Positions 8,692-16,585 of a stretch of 64,000 nucleotides of DNA are shown here, piece by piece. The stretch comes from Streptomyces sp. Root431 (lineage in GTDB: Bacteria > Actinomycetota > Actinomycetes > Streptomycetales > Streptomycetaceae). The stretch is taken from contig NZ_LMEI01000007.1 of NCBI RefSeq assembly GCF_001426585.1, positions 80,584-144,583 of the forward strand. Reading direction: 5' to 3'. The translations under genes and the position numbers were made by a program. The notes under the pieces were generated by a model. That model made no database searches. It was given only the letters and a program-made list of their open reading frames with translations, and was not told the origin of the DNA. Within the stretch, counting starts at the first letter, position 1, and each line of letters begins with the position of its first letter.

Positions 8692-8780
8692 ATGCCTTCC
8701 GGGTCCACTAGACCCTCCCGGGCCACTAGACCCTCCCGGGTCCACTGGATCCTCCGGGCCCACTGAACCCTCCGGGCCCG
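8692..8780. repeat. degenerate tandem repeat after the mannosyltransferase
   Basis: Four or five imperfect copies, about 19-21 bp each, of a unit like ctcccgggtccactagac occupy the gap before the glutaredoxin-like gene. Just upstream, 8640-8690 holds looser repeats of gcctcagag and gcgtcgggg. Confidence 0.75.
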
Positions 8781-8811
8781 AAAATCTCCCGGCGCGCTAC
8801 CCTCCGGCACC

Positions 8812-9241
8812 ATGATGCGTGCCTGGATCCTGCCGGTGCTGTTGCTGCTCTGCGGTGTGCTCGCCGCGGCGGGGCGGGCCGCCGAGCCCCGGCGGGGCCG
8901 TCGCCTTCCTGCTGCTGTTCGTTCTGCTCGCCGCCGCCACCTCACCCCTGGTCTTCCCGCGGTCGACCGGGGCGGCGGAGGCCCGGCGCCGCGCCGCGGC
9001 CGACGGCCGCCCGGTCGTCTACTGGCGGCCGGGCTGCGCGTACTGCCTGCGGCTGCGCGTGCGGCTCGGCGGCCGCGCCCACCGGGCGCACTGGGTCGAC
9101 ATCTGGCGCGACCCGGCGGCCGCGGCGGTGGTGCGGGAGGCCACCGGCGGCGACGAGACGGTGCCGACCGTCGTCGTGGCGGGCCGGGCCCATGTGAACC
9201 CCGACCCGGCCTGGGTGCGCGACCAGCTGGCTCGCCGGTAG
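8812..9241 (+). CDS. membrane-anchored glutaredoxin/mycoredoxin-like protein with apparent N-terminal frameshift
   Basis: The C-terminal two thirds read well in the frame of 8819: a redox site WRPGCAYCLRLR (C-x2-C), VDIWRD, and the cis-Pro loop ETVPTVVV, as in mycoredoxin-like disulfide reductases. The first 20 codons look natural only in the frame of ATG 8812 (MMRAWILPVLLLLCGVLAAAG, a clean membrane helix). The two parts join only if one extra base is removed between about 8868 and 8895, a run of G4/C4 tracts. The alternative start at 8819 gives an odd Cys-rich N-terminus. This is either a true frameshift mutation or a sequencing error in a G/C tract. Confidence 0.7.
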
Positions 9242-9295
9242 GGCGTGTCCGGCGGACCATGGCCGGGGTCGCGGCGCTGATCCGCCGGGCACCCC

Positions 9296-10891
9296 CTAGG
9301 CAGGGCTCCGCCGGATCGCGCGGCCCGCCAGGACGTCCGTGCGCCGGCCGTCATCCATGACGAATCTGCCGTCGACCAGGACGTGCGGGATGCCCGTCGG
9401 GAGGGTGCGGGGGGCGGCGTACGTCGCTCCCGACGCGACCGTCTGCGGGTCGAAGAGGACCAGGTCCGCCACGTAGCCCTCGCGGACCAGGCCCCGGTCC
9501 GGGAGGCGGAGGCGGGCCGCCGGGCGGGAGGTCAGGTGGGCGACGCACTCCTCCAGGGAGAGGACGCCGAGCTCGCGCACGTACCGCCCCAGGTACTCCG
9601 GGAACGTGCCGTACGCGCGCGGGTGCGGCTTGAGGCCCTGGAGGATGCCGTCCGAGCCGCCCGTGTGGACCCGGTGCCGCATGATCGTCCGGACGTTCTC
9701 CTCGTGGCCCACGTGCTGGAGGATCGTCGTGCCGAGCCGGTCGTCGAGCAGGAGCCGGCGGGCCGTGGCCCAGCTGTCCACCCGGCGGCCCACGTGCTCC
9801 ACGAGGCCCGGTTCGGTCACGCCCGCGATCTCGATCGTGTCCCAGTCGACCGGCACGCCGTGGCAGCCGTCCGAGCCGGTGACTTCGAGGTGGTGGCGGA
9901 TCCGCTCCGCCGTCTCCTCGTCGCGCAGGCGGGTCAGGACCGCCTCAGGGCCGCCCTCGCTCGCCCAGCTCGGGAGGACGGCGACGAGCGTGGTGCTGCC
10001 GGGCGTGTACGGGTACGTGTCGAGGCTGATGTCCGCGCCGGCGTCGAGGGCCTCGTCCAGGAGGGCCAGGAGCTCCGGCGCCCTGCCCTTGTTCACGCCG
10101 AAGTTCATGGTGGCGTGGGCCAGGTGGAGGGCGCAGCCGGCCTCGCGGGTGAGGGCGACCATCTCCTCGTACGCCTGGAGGGCGCCCGCGCCGTACGAGC
10201 GGTGGTGCGGGCAGTAGTAGCCGCCGTACGCTGCCACGACCCGGCAGAGTTCGGTGAGCTCGGAGTCCGGCGCGTACATGCCGGGGGTGTACGTCAGGCC
10301 GGAGGACATGCCGACCGCGCCCTGCTCCAGGCCCTCGGCGACGAGCTGCCGCATCCGGTCCAGCTCGGACGCGGTCGCGGGGCGGTCCTCCCAGCCGACC
10401 GCGTACATCCTGACCGTCCCCTGGGGGACGAGGTACGCGGCGTTGACCGCGATGCCCCGGCCGCCGTGCGCGCCGTCGAGGCGGTCCAGGTACTCGCCGA
10501 CCGTGCGCCAGTCGAGGTCGAGGTCGGAGCCGTCGCCGTTCCAGCCGGTGATCGCCCGCCGGACCTCGCCGAGCGTGCGGTCGTCGACCGGCGCGTACGA
10601 CAGGCCGTCCTGGCCCAGGACTTCGAGCGTCACGCCCTGCGCGGCCTTCGCCGCGTGGCCGGGGTCGCGGAGCAGCGCGAGGTCGCTGTGGGCGTGCATG
10701 TCGATGAAGCCGGGGGAGAGCGCGAGGCCCTCGGCGTCCACGACGCGGCGGGCGGTGGGGCGCTGGCAGCCGGCGGCCGCGCCCTCCTTGACGATCGCGG
10801 CGATCCGGCCGCCGTCGATCGCCACGTCGGCCCGGTAGGAGGGGCCGCCGCTGCCGTCGACCACCTCCACGTCGCGGAAGACGAGGTCCAT
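9296..10891 (-). CDS. N-acyl-D-amino-acid deacylase (D-aminoacylase family)
   Basis: 531 residues from ATG 10891, with AAGGAGT upstream. It is an amidohydrolase-fold enzyme: PGFIDMHAHSDL carries the HxH metal ligands, CPHHRSYGAG and LHLAHATMNFG follow, and a late GGSDGI carries the catalytic Asp. The C-terminal strand domain has GYVADLVLFDP. The position that is often Cys in D-aminoacylases (GNCG) reads GQDG, as in a subgroup of the family. It would hydrolyse N-acyl-D-amino acids (or related N-acylated D-compounds) to the free D-amino acid. It follows the D-Ser/Thr deaminase-like gene by 11 bp and is surely co-transcribed with it. Confidence 0.88.
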   Translation of the reverse strand: MDLVFRDVEVVDGSGGPSYRADVAIDGGRIAAIVKEGAAAGCQRPTARRVVDAEGLALSPGFIDMHAHSDLALLRDPGHAAKAAQGVTLEVLGQDGLSYAPVDDRTLGEVRRAITGWNGDGSDLDLDWRTVGEYLDRLDGAHGGRGIAVNAAYLVPQGTVRMYAVGWEDRPATASELDRMRQLVAEGLEQGAVGMSSGLTYTPGMYAPDSELTELCRVVAAYGGYYCPHHRSYGAGALQAYEEMVALTREAGCALHLAHATMNFGVNKGRAPELLALLDEALDAGADISLDTYPYTPGSTTLVAVLPSWASEGGPEAVLTRLRDEETAERIRHHLEVTGSDGCHGVPVDWDTIEIAGVTEPGLVEHVGRRVDSWATARRLLLDDRLGTTILQHVGHEENVRTIMRHRVHTGGSDGILQGLKPHPRAYGTFPEYLGRYVRELGVLSLEECVAHLTSRPAARLRLPDRGLVREGYVADLVLFDPQTVASGATYAAPRTLPTGIPHVLVDGRFVMDDGRRTDVLAGRAIRRSPA

Positions 10892-10902
10892 GCCGACTCC
10901 TT

Positions 10903-12183
10903 CTAGAAGTACGTGCGGATGTAGTCGACGACCGTGCCGTCCGCCTCGACCAGCGGGATCAGCTGCCACTTGTCGAAGGACGTGCACGGGTGGGACAGGC
11001 CCATGCCCACCCAGTCGCCGACCTCGACGTCCGCCTCGGGGGCCGTGCGGAGCCAGGCGTGCTGGTCGGAGAGGCCCGTGACGGTGACGCCCTCGGCGGC
11101 GCGGACCTCGCCCGTGCGGGCGTCGCGGACGACCTGCGCCTCGGGGAGATGGAGGTCGTAGGCCGCGTCCCGCTTGCCCGCGTTGGTGAACGCCTGCTCG
11201 GGGGTCGGGCGGGAGACGACCTGCGACCAGAGCCTGAACGCGGGCTGGAGCGCGCCCTCTTCGGGGACCCGGTTGAAGGGGGTGAGGTTGCGGTACTGGC
11301 CGTCGTCGTGCGACACGTAGGCGCCCGAACGCAGCAACTTCAGCGTCGGGAGGGAGAGTTCGGGAAGCTCGGCGAAGACGTCGGCGACCGTGTCGAACCA
11401 GGCGCTGCCGCCCGCGCTCACGATGATCTCGCCCGCGTCCGCCGAGAACCTGCCCGCCTTGTCGAACTCGACCGCCAGCGCGGTGAGTCGGCGCAGCCAG
11501 GCGTCGACCCGCTCCGGCGTGGCCTGCGGCACCTCGCCCTCGTACCCGGCGACACCGACGAGGCGGAGCGTGGCCGTGGCGGCCACGGCGTCGGCGACGG
11601 CCGCGCACTCCGCCTCCGTACGGACGCCGGTACGGGCTCCCTCGCCGGCCCCGAGCTCGATGACGACGTCGACCGGGCGGGCGTCCGCCGGGCGGCCCGC
11701 GCCGGCCGCGCGGAGCGCCTCGTCCATCAGCTCCACGCCGCGGACCGAGTCGACGTAGCAGACGAAGCGGAAGTCCGGGTCGGCGTCGAGCTCGGCGGCC
11801 AGCCAGCGCAGGGCGACGGCGTCGACGAGCTCGTTGGCGAGGAAGATCCGGGAGACGCCGTGGACGCGGTAGACGCGGGCCTGGTGGGGCACGGCCGCGG
11901 TGATGCCCCAGGCGCCGTGCTCCAGTTGGCGGTCGAAGAGCTGGGGGGCCATCGAGGTCTTGCCGTGCGGGGCGAAGGCGAGGTTGTGGCGCTCGGCGTA
12001 GACCTCCAGGAGGCGGAGGTTGTGCTCGACGGACTCGGCGGAGAGCGCGAGGACGGGGGTCGTGAAGCCGCCGGTGAAGAGGGAGCGGCGCTGCGCCGCC
12101 AGCTCGCCGACGGTCAGGCCCTCGGCGTCCGGGGGCAGCCCCTTGAAGCGGTGGTCGACTCGCTCGTTCGCCAGGTCGGGCAC
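10903..12183 (-). CDS. PLP-dependent D-serine/D-threonine deaminase-like protein (DSD1/alanine racemase-N type)
   Basis: 426 residues from GTG 12183. An N-terminal alanine-racemase-type TIM barrel has its PLP lysine at K75 (FAPHGKTSMAP). The C-terminal beta domain carries DQHAWLR and SHPCTSFDKW, whose His398/Cys400 pair matches the zinc site of eukaryotic-type D-serine dehydratases. Predicted reaction: deamination of D-serine or D-threonine to the 2-oxo acid through a reactive enamine. I chose GTG 12183 because it has AGGAGG 6-7 nt upstream. An in-frame ATG at 12240 would place the palindromic operator inside the gene. It is cotranscribed with the deacylase. Confidence 0.85.
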   Translation of the reverse strand: MPDLANERVDHRFKGLPPDAEGLTVGELAAQRRSLFTGGFTTPVLALSAESVEHNLRLLEVYAERHNLAFAPHGKTSMAPQLFDRQLEHGAWGITAAVPHQARVYRVHGVSRIFLANELVDAVALRWLAAELDADPDFRFVCYVDSVRGVELMDEALRAAGAGRPADARPVDVVIELGAGEGARTGVRTEAECAAVADAVAATATLRLVGVAGYEGEVPQATPERVDAWLRRLTALAVEFDKAGRFSADAGEIIVSAGGSAWFDTVADVFAELPELSLPTLKLLRSGAYVSHDDGQYRNLTPFNRVPEEGALQPAFRLWSQVVSRPTPEQAFTNAGKRDAAYDLHLPEAQVVRDARTGEVRAAEGVTVTGLSDQHAWLRTAPEADVEVGDWVGMGLSHPCTSFDKWQLIPLVEADGTVVDYIRTYF

Positions 12184-12187
12184 GGGG

Positions 12188-12193
12188 CCTCCT
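12188..12193 (-). promoter_or_regulatory. ribosome binding site that decides the deaminase start
   Basis: AGGAGG on the minus strand lies 4 nt before GTG 12183. This supports the shorter protein over the upstream ATG at 12240. Confidence 0.7.
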
Positions 12194-12200
12194 CGTCCAG

Positions 12201-12219
12201 CGTTGCAGCAACTGCAACG
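12201..12219. promoter_or_regulatory. 19-bp palindromic operator of the D-amino acid locus
   Basis: cgttgcagcaactgcaacg is a perfect palindrome apart from its 3-bp centre (GTTGCAG-N3-CTGCAAC core at 12202-12218). It lies 18-36 nt upstream of the leftward deaminase start. It is also just upstream of a rightward TTGCGC-N16-TAACAT promoter (12224-12251) for the kinase arm. The IclR gene in that arm is the obvious candidate regulator; this is inference from position. Confidence 0.65.
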
Positions 12220-12223
12220 GTCA

Positions 12224-12251
12224 TTGCGCATCTTGCTCATGGCTGTCTAAC
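12224..12251 (+). promoter_or_regulatory. predicted promoter of the kinase-IclR-ridA unit
   Basis: TTGCGC, a 16-bp spacer and TAACAT stand 53 nt before GTG 12304. The operator palindrome ends 5 bp upstream of the -35 box. Confidence 0.45.
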
Positions 12252-12303
12252 ATCCGGGCCAAGGCCGGGTCAATGGACCCGTAGGAGCGCGGGGAGCACC
12301 AGA

Positions 12304-12344
12304 GTGACCGGAACCCCGTCCGCAGTGACCGGAACCCCGTCCGT
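12304..12344 (+). repeat. 21-bp direct repeat at the kinase start
   Basis: Two near-identical copies of gtgaccggaaccccgtccg(ca) begin at 12304 and 12325. Each copy carries a possible GTG start, so the true start could be 12304, 12325 or the GTG at 12343. Confidence 0.85.
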
Positions 12345-13623
12345 GGGCGCCGTCCCGGACGTCGTCTGCCTCGGCGAGTCCATGGTCGCCTTCCTCCCCT
12401 CCCGGCCCGGCCGCCTCGCCGACGTCCCCTCCTTCGCCCGCGCGATCGGCGGTGCCGAATCCAACGTCGCCTGCGCCCTGGCCACCGCCGGACACCGCGT
12501 GAAATGGGTCGGCCGCGTCGGCCGGGACGGCTTCGGCCTGCACCTGGTGGAGACGATCGGCGCGTACGGCGTCGACGTCACGGCCGTCGGCCACGACCCG
12601 CACCGGCCGACCGGCGTCTACTTCCGCACCGACGAGGACCGCGCCACCGAAGCCCACGAGGTCGCCTACTACCGCGCCGGCTCCGCCGCCTCCGCGATGT
12701 CGCCCGAGACCGTCCCGTACGACACCGTCGCCGACGCCCGGATCCTCCACCTCACCGGCATCACCGCCGCACTCTCCGCCGACTGCCTCGCCCTCGTACG
12801 CGAACTCACGGCCCCCCGCCCCGGGCGCCCCCTCGTCTCCTTCGACGTCAACCACCGGCCCGGCCTGTGGCGCGACGGCGGCGCCCCCGAGGTGCTCCTC
12901 GAACTCGCCCGGCGCGCGGACCTGGTCTTCGTGGGCGAGGACGAGGCGAGGGTGCTGTGGGGGGTCCGCGATCCGGCCGCGATCCGGGGCGTGCTGCCGG
13001 AACCGGCGGTTCTTGTGGTGAAGGGGGGCGGGGAGGGGGCGGTCGTGTTCGAGCGCGGCGCGGCTTCTTCCCCCACCCCGCCCCTTCCCGAACCAGGGGC
13101 AGGCCCCCAGACCCCCGTACGGCCTGCGGCCGTGCCCTCGAACGCCGGGCGGGCTGAAATTCAGCCCCGCCGGCGTTCGAGGCGCGGGGGTCCGGGGGCG
13201 GAGACCCTGGTTCGGGAAGGGGCGGGGTGGGGAACGGCCCCGCACACCCCCGCCCCCGACACCGTCACCTCCGTCCCCGACACCGTCACCCCCGCCCCCG
13301 ACACCGTCACCTCCGTCCCCGCCCCCCGGGTCGACATCGTCGCGCCCGTCGGCGCCGGGGACGCGTTCGCCGCCGGGTTCCTCTCCGCCACCCTCCGCGG
13401 CCTCGACACCACCGCGCGGATCCGCCACGGCCACCTCATGGCCGCCGCCGCCCTCACCGTCCCCGGCGACGTCGCCGTCCCGCCCCGCCGCGCCCACGCC
13501 GACCGGCTCGCCGCCCTCGACGCGCGCGCCTGGGGGACACTTCACCTCGGCCCCGGCTGGACGGGGGACGACCAGGAGGGCCCCGACCGGTCGGGGGACG
13601 ACCAGGAGGTACGTACGCCATGA
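12304..13623 (+). CDS. PfkB-family sugar kinase (2-keto-3-deoxygluconokinase-like) with internal repeat insertion
   Basis: 439 residues from GTG 12304 (GGGGAG 7 nt upstream); usual family length is about 310-330. The N-terminus has CLGESMVAFLP and GGAESNVACALA. The C-terminal anion hole and base sit in APVGAGDAFAAGF (D353). Substrate by similarity is a ketodeoxy-sugar acid. About 85 residues between the lid strand (VLVVKGGGEGAVVFERG) and the GAGD motif are foreign low-complexity sequence, encoded by a 162-bp palindromic repeat and a 3 x 21-bp minisatellite. The insertion keeps the frame and lies in a surface loop position, so the enzyme may still work. The stop overlaps the IclR start (ATGA). 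Confidence 0.82.
   Translation: MTGTPSAVTGTPSVGAVPDVVCLGESMVAFLPSRPGRLADVPSFARAIGGAESNVACALATAGHRVKWVGRVGRDGFGLHLVETIGAYGVDVTAVGHDPHRPTGVYFRTDEDRATEAHEVAYYRAGSAASAMSPETVPYDTVADARILHLTGITAALSADCLALVRELTAPRPGRPLVSFDVNHRPGLWRDGGAPEVLLELARRADLVFVGEDEARVLWGVRDPAAIRGVLPEPAVLVVKGGGEGAVVFERGAASSPTPPLPEPGAGPQTPVRPAAVPSNAGRAEIQPRRRSRRGGPGAETLVREGAGWGTAPHTPAPDTVTSVPDTVTPAPDTVTSVPAPRVDIVAPVGAGDAFAAGFLSATLRGLDTTARIRHGHLMAAAALTVPGDVAVPPRRAHADRLAALDARAWGTLHLGPGWTGDDQEGPDRSGDDQEVRTP
13071..13232. repeat. 162-bp palindromic repeat element inside the kinase gene
   Basis: Outer arms 13071-13097 and 13206-13232 form a perfect 27-bp inverted repeat. A near-perfect inner palindrome covers 13136-13182 (cctcgaacgccgg ... 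ccggcgttcgagg around ctgaaattcag). From memory, elements of this design (ccccttcccgaa ends, gaacgccgg/ctgaa core) are frequent between genes in Streptomyces. Here it is exactly 54 codons long and read through in frame. I see no clear target-site duplication. Confidence 0.85.
13255..13317 (+). repeat. 21-bp coding tandem repeat, three copies (PDTVTsv/pa)
   Basis: Units start at 13255, 13276 and 13297 (cccgacaccgtcacc plus ctccgtc or ccccgcc... type ends). They encode a Pro-Asp-Thr-Val-Thr repeat that joins the palindromic insertion to the conserved end of the kinase. Confidence 0.9.
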
Positions 13624-14384
13624 GCCAGACCGTCGACCGGGCGCTCAGCATCCTGCCGCTGCTCGCGCAGGGCCCCGCCGACCTCGGGCAGGTCGCCGAG
13701 CGGCTCGGCGTCCACAAGTCGACCGCCCTGCGCCTGCTGCGCACTCTCCACGAGCACGGTCTCGTCCACCGCCAGCAGGACCAGCGCTACCGCCTCGGCG
13801 CCCGCCTCTTCGCCCTCGCCCAGGAGGCCGTCGAGAACCTCGACGTCCGCGAGATCGCCCACCCCTACCTCGCCGCGCTCAACGAGCAGATCGGGCACAC
13901 GATCCACCTCGCCGTGTACGAGGAGGGCGAGGTCCTCTACATCGACAAGGTCGAGAGCCGCTACCCGGTCCGGATGTACTCCCGCATCGGCAAGCCGGTC
14001 GCGATCACCGTCGCCGCCGTCGCCAAGCTGCTCCTCGCCGACCTGCCCGAGCCCGAGCGCCGCGCCGTCGCCGCGAAGCTCGACTACCCCCCGTACACGC
14101 CCCGTTCGACCCCGAACGCCGCCGCCTTCCTCAAGGAGCTGGCGACCGTACGCGAACAGGGATGGGCCACCGACCTCGGCGGCCACGAGGAGTCCATCAA
14201 CTGCGTGGGCGCCCCGATCCGCGGCGCCGACGGCCGGGTCGTCGCCGCCATGTCGGTCTCGGCGCCCAACGTGGTCGTCACGGCGGAGGAACTCCTCACG
14301 CTCCTCCCGCTGGTGCGCCGCACCGCCGACGACATCAGCCGCGAGTACTCCGGCACCACCCCGACGAAGGAAGCCAGCGCATGA
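13620..14384 (+). CDS. IclR-family transcriptional regulator
   Basis: 254 residues. An N-terminal winged helix-turn-helix (about 1-60; VDRALSILPLLAQGPADLGQVAERLGVHKSTALRLLRTL) is followed by a GAF-like effector domain (about 75-245; GHTIHLAVYEEGEVLYIDKVES, GKPVAITVAAVAKLLLA, CVGAPIRGADGRVVAAMSVS). It is coupled to the kinase upstream (ATGA at 13620-13623) and to ridA downstream (ATGA at 14381-14384). It probably controls both arms of the D-amino acid locus through the palindrome at 12201-12219. The effector is unknown. Confidence 0.92.
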   Translation: MSQTVDRALSILPLLAQGPADLGQVAERLGVHKSTALRLLRTLHEHGLVHRQQDQRYRLGARLFALAQEAVENLDVREIAHPYLAALNEQIGHTIHLAVYEEGEVLYIDKVESRYPVRMYSRIGKPVAITVAAVAKLLLADLPEPERRAVAAKLDYPPYTPRSTPNAAAFLKELATVREQGWATDLGGHEESINCVGAPIRGADGRVVAAMSVSAPNVVVTAEELLTLLPLVRRTADDISREYSGTTPTKEASA

Positions 14385-14791
14385 CCGAGAAGATCGCCCT
14401 CACGCCCGCCACCCACACCGCGCCGCCCGCGAAGTTCTCGCACGGCGTGCGGAAGGGCAACATCCTCCAGGTCGCCGGCCAGGTCGGCTTCCTCCCGGCC
14501 GTCGAGGGCCAGGCCCCGACGGTCGCGGGCCCGACCCTGCGCGAGCAGACCCTCCAGACCTTCGCCAACGTCAAGGCGATCCTGGAGGAGGGCGGCGCGA
14601 GCTGGGACGACGTCATGATGATGCGCGTCTACCTCACCGACGTGGACCACTTCGCCGAGATGAACGCGATCTACAACCAGTACTTCGAGGAGCAGGGCCT
14701 CAAGGCCCCCGCCTCCGCCCGGACGACCGTGTACGTCGGGCTCCCGGCCGGCCTCCTCATCGAGATCGACGCGCTCGCCGTCCTCGGCTGA
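14381..14791 (+). CDS. ridA: RidA family enamine/imine deaminase
   Basis: 136 residues. It has the chorismate-mutase-like trimer fold of YjgF/YER057c/UK114 proteins, with GNILQVAGQVGF, QTLQTFANVKAILEEGG and the substrate-binding Arg/Glu end SARTTVYVGLPAGLLIEIDALAVL. RidA hydrolyses reactive 2-aminoacrylate and related enamines released by PLP dehydratases. Its place in the same regulated locus as a D-Ser/Thr deaminase-like enzyme fits that job closely. It is the last gene of the rightward unit and is followed by a strong hairpin. Confidence 0.92.
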   Translation: MTEKIALTPATHTAPPAKFSHGVRKGNILQVAGQVGFLPAVEGQAPTVAGPTLREQTLQTFANVKAILEEGGASWDDVMMMRVYLTDVDHFAEMNAIYNQYFEEQGLKAPASARTTVYVGLPAGLLIEIDALAVLG

Positions 14792-14808
14792 CCGCAGGCG
14801 GACAGGGG

Positions 14809-14844
14809 AAGGGCGCCCCGGCGTGCCGCCGCCGGGGCGCCCTT
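14809..14844. terminator. bidirectional hairpin terminator between ridA and the carboxypeptidase
   Basis: A perfect 14-bp stem (aagggcgccccggc / gccggggcgccctt) with an 8-nt loop lies between convergent genes. There is no long T-run, as is usual in high-GC genomes. Confidence 0.75.
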
Positions 14845-14860
14845 CATGCCGTGCCGATCG

Positions 14861-16228
14861 TCAGGCCGTGCAGTACTGCGCCTGCTTGCCGATCGAGCGG
14901 TACATGCAGTCGGCGTTCTCCAGGAGCTGGAGGACGGCGTCGCGGTTGCGGCTCGTCTCGCGCTCGATGACCTCGTCGGGCGGGTAGAACCCGCCGCCGC
15001 CGGACGAGGACGGGTACATCTCGAAGGTGTACCCGAAGATCCGGTGCGTGCCCCACAGGTAGTCGTCGATCGAGCCGTCCGTGATGTAGAGGTCGCTGGA
15101 CTGCTCGGGCGTGTAGCCGTTGCTCGCCGCCATCTTCCCGCCGACGGTCGCGAAGGCGTCGCGGTCGTCCTGGGTCATGCCGGTGGTGGTGTTCGCGGTG
15201 GTCCAGCCGAAGGGCCAGAGGACCAGCTCGCTGTAGGTGTGGAAGTCGATGGCCGCGGTGATCTGCTGCTTGCCGCCCACCGTCCGCGAGCGGACGAAGT
15301 CGGCGACGACCTTCACCTCGGGGGCCGACTCGGGGGCCGTGCCGCGGTACGTCTCGGAGCTCTTGGAGGACGAAGAGCCGCCGCAGCAGCCCCACTTGTA
15401 GTTCCAGTTCCGGTTCATGTCCGTACCGATGTACGAGGAGCCGGAGTTGGGCTGGCGGTTCTTGCGCCAGCTGCGGTACGAGCCGGAGGCGATGTCGTAC
15501 TCGCCGCCGTCCGGGTTGAGGTCCGGGACGATCCAGATCTCGCGCCCGTTCACGGCGTTGGTGACCCGGGAGTCGGTGCCGTACCCCGCGCCGAGCTCGC
15601 GCAGCAGGTAGAGCGCCATCTCGACCGTGAGGTGCTCGCGGGCGTGCTGGTGGTGGGTGAAGAGGACCTCGGGCTCGCTCTCGTCGGTGGCGACGTTGTC
15701 GCTGATCTTGATCGCGATGATGTCCCGGCCCTGGTAGGACTTTCCGATGACCTGCTTACGCATGATCGACGGGTACTGGGCGAGCCGCTGGTCGATCTCG
15801 GCGTTCATCTCCGCGTAGTTGTGGTACCTCGCGTCGGCGGAGGGGAAGTCGAGCGGGCCGACGGCCTGGTCGTGGGCCAGGTCCTCGGCGGTGCTGCGGT
15901 TCGGCGGGCCGGGGAGGGCGACCGGCTTGTAGCCGAGCGCCCTGAGGTTCCTCAGCTGCTCGGTGTTGGCGCTGACGACGACCGAGCGGGCGTCGACCTC
16001 GTCGATCGAGACGCCGGTGGCGGTGAGTGCGGTGCGGGCGGCCGGGGTGGACGGTCCGGCGATCTCGTACTGCCGGATCACCTCCTCGGCGCCGACGGCG
16101 ATCCGGGCGGCGGTCGGCGCCGGGTCGGCCCCGGCGGGTGAGGAGAGGGCGGAGAGGGGCGCCGCGAGGGCGAGCGCCACGAGGGCCGCGAGGGTGGCGG
16201 ACCTTCTGCCGCGGGTGGGACGTCGCAT
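14861..16228 (-). CDS. secreted M14 zinc carboxypeptidase
   Basis: 455 residues from ATG 16228 (AGGAGA upstream). It has an Arg-rich signal peptide ([26 protein letters not shown]...), a propeptide-like region to about residue 125, and then the M14A catalytic domain. [13 protein letters not shown] supplies the HxxE zinc ligands; a later His in [16 protein letters not shown] completes the site; DMNRNW binds substrate carboxylate; and TFEMYPSS carries the catalytic Glu. Cys pairs (WGCCGG, ADCMYRS..QYC) suggest disulfides. It removes C-terminal residues from extracellular peptides. It stands alone. Confidence 0.92.
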   Translation of the reverse strand: MRRPTRGRRSATLAALVALALAAPLSALSSPAGADPAPTAARIAVGAEEVIRQYEIAGPSTPAARTALTATGVSIDEVDARSVVVSANTEQLRNLRALGYKPVALPGPPNRSTAEDLAHDQAVGPLDFPSADARYHNYAEMNAEIDQRLAQYPSIMRKQVIGKSYQGRDIIAIKISDNVATDESEPEVLFTHHQHAREHLTVEMALYLLRELGAGYGTDSRVTNAVNGREIWIVPDLNPDGGEYDIASGSYRSWRKNRQPNSGSSYIGTDMNRNWNYKWGCCGGSSSSKSSETYRGTAPESAPEVKVVADFVRSRTVGGKQQITAAIDFHTYSELVLWPFGWTTANTTTGMTQDDRDAFATVGGKMAASNGYTPEQSSDLYITDGSIDDYLWGTHRIFGYTFEMYPSSSGGGGFYPPDEVIERETSRNRDAVLQLLENADCMYRSIGKQAQYCTA

Positions 16229-16358
16229 GGTGTCTCCTGGGTGGGGAGTGTGGGGGAGTGCGACAAACTCGTGCGGGTGTCCGGCCACATGGTGGAGGCA
16301 TGTCATGGACCGGTCAAGACGATGACTTCGGCCATACCGGCCCGCGCGGGGGACCCAG

Positions 16359-16470
16359 GTCGGCAGATACGTCATCGAGCACAAGCTAGGTGACGGCGGC
16401 GCGGGAACCGCCCACCTGGCCCGATCGCGCGGCGGGCGCGCCGCCGAGCCGGGGGCCGCACGGCCGGAAC
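16359..16470 (+). pseudogene. decayed N-lobe fragment of a Ser/Thr protein kinase
   Basis: In the frame of 16359 the DNA reads [20 protein letters not shown] followed by ARSRGGRAA and RPELA. That matches the glycine-rich loop and strand pattern of actinobacterial eukaryotic-type kinases (GRYxLxxxLGxGGxGxVYLARSxGGR...RPELA). There is no start codon in frame (a stop lies at 16323-16325), no VAIK-type lysine and no kinase core after it. The frame simply runs to a stop near 16587. It is a remnant, not a gene; the rest of the 358-bp gap 16229-16585 holds only a chitinase terminator. Confidence 0.45.
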
Positions 16471-16537
16471 TCGCCCCTGGCCCGCCCCCTGGGCCGCCCC
16501 GGGCCCACCCTTCGGGCTTCGCGTGGCGTAAACGCGA

Positions 16538-16569
16538 CGCAGCGCCGCCGGGGGAGCGGCGGCGCTGCG
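16538..16569 (-). terminator. chitinase terminator hairpin
   Basis: A 12-bp perfect stem (cgcagcgccgcc / ggcggcgctgcg) with an 8-nt loop lies 17 bp past the chitinase stop. Confidence 0.7.
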
Positions 16570-16585
16570 CGGGATCCCCGTACCG

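Noticed and set aside
12183..12240. ATG 12240 as start of the D-Ser/Thr deaminase-like gene
   Set aside because: It has no ribosome binding site and would place the palindromic operator inside the gene. GTG 12183 has AGGAGG.
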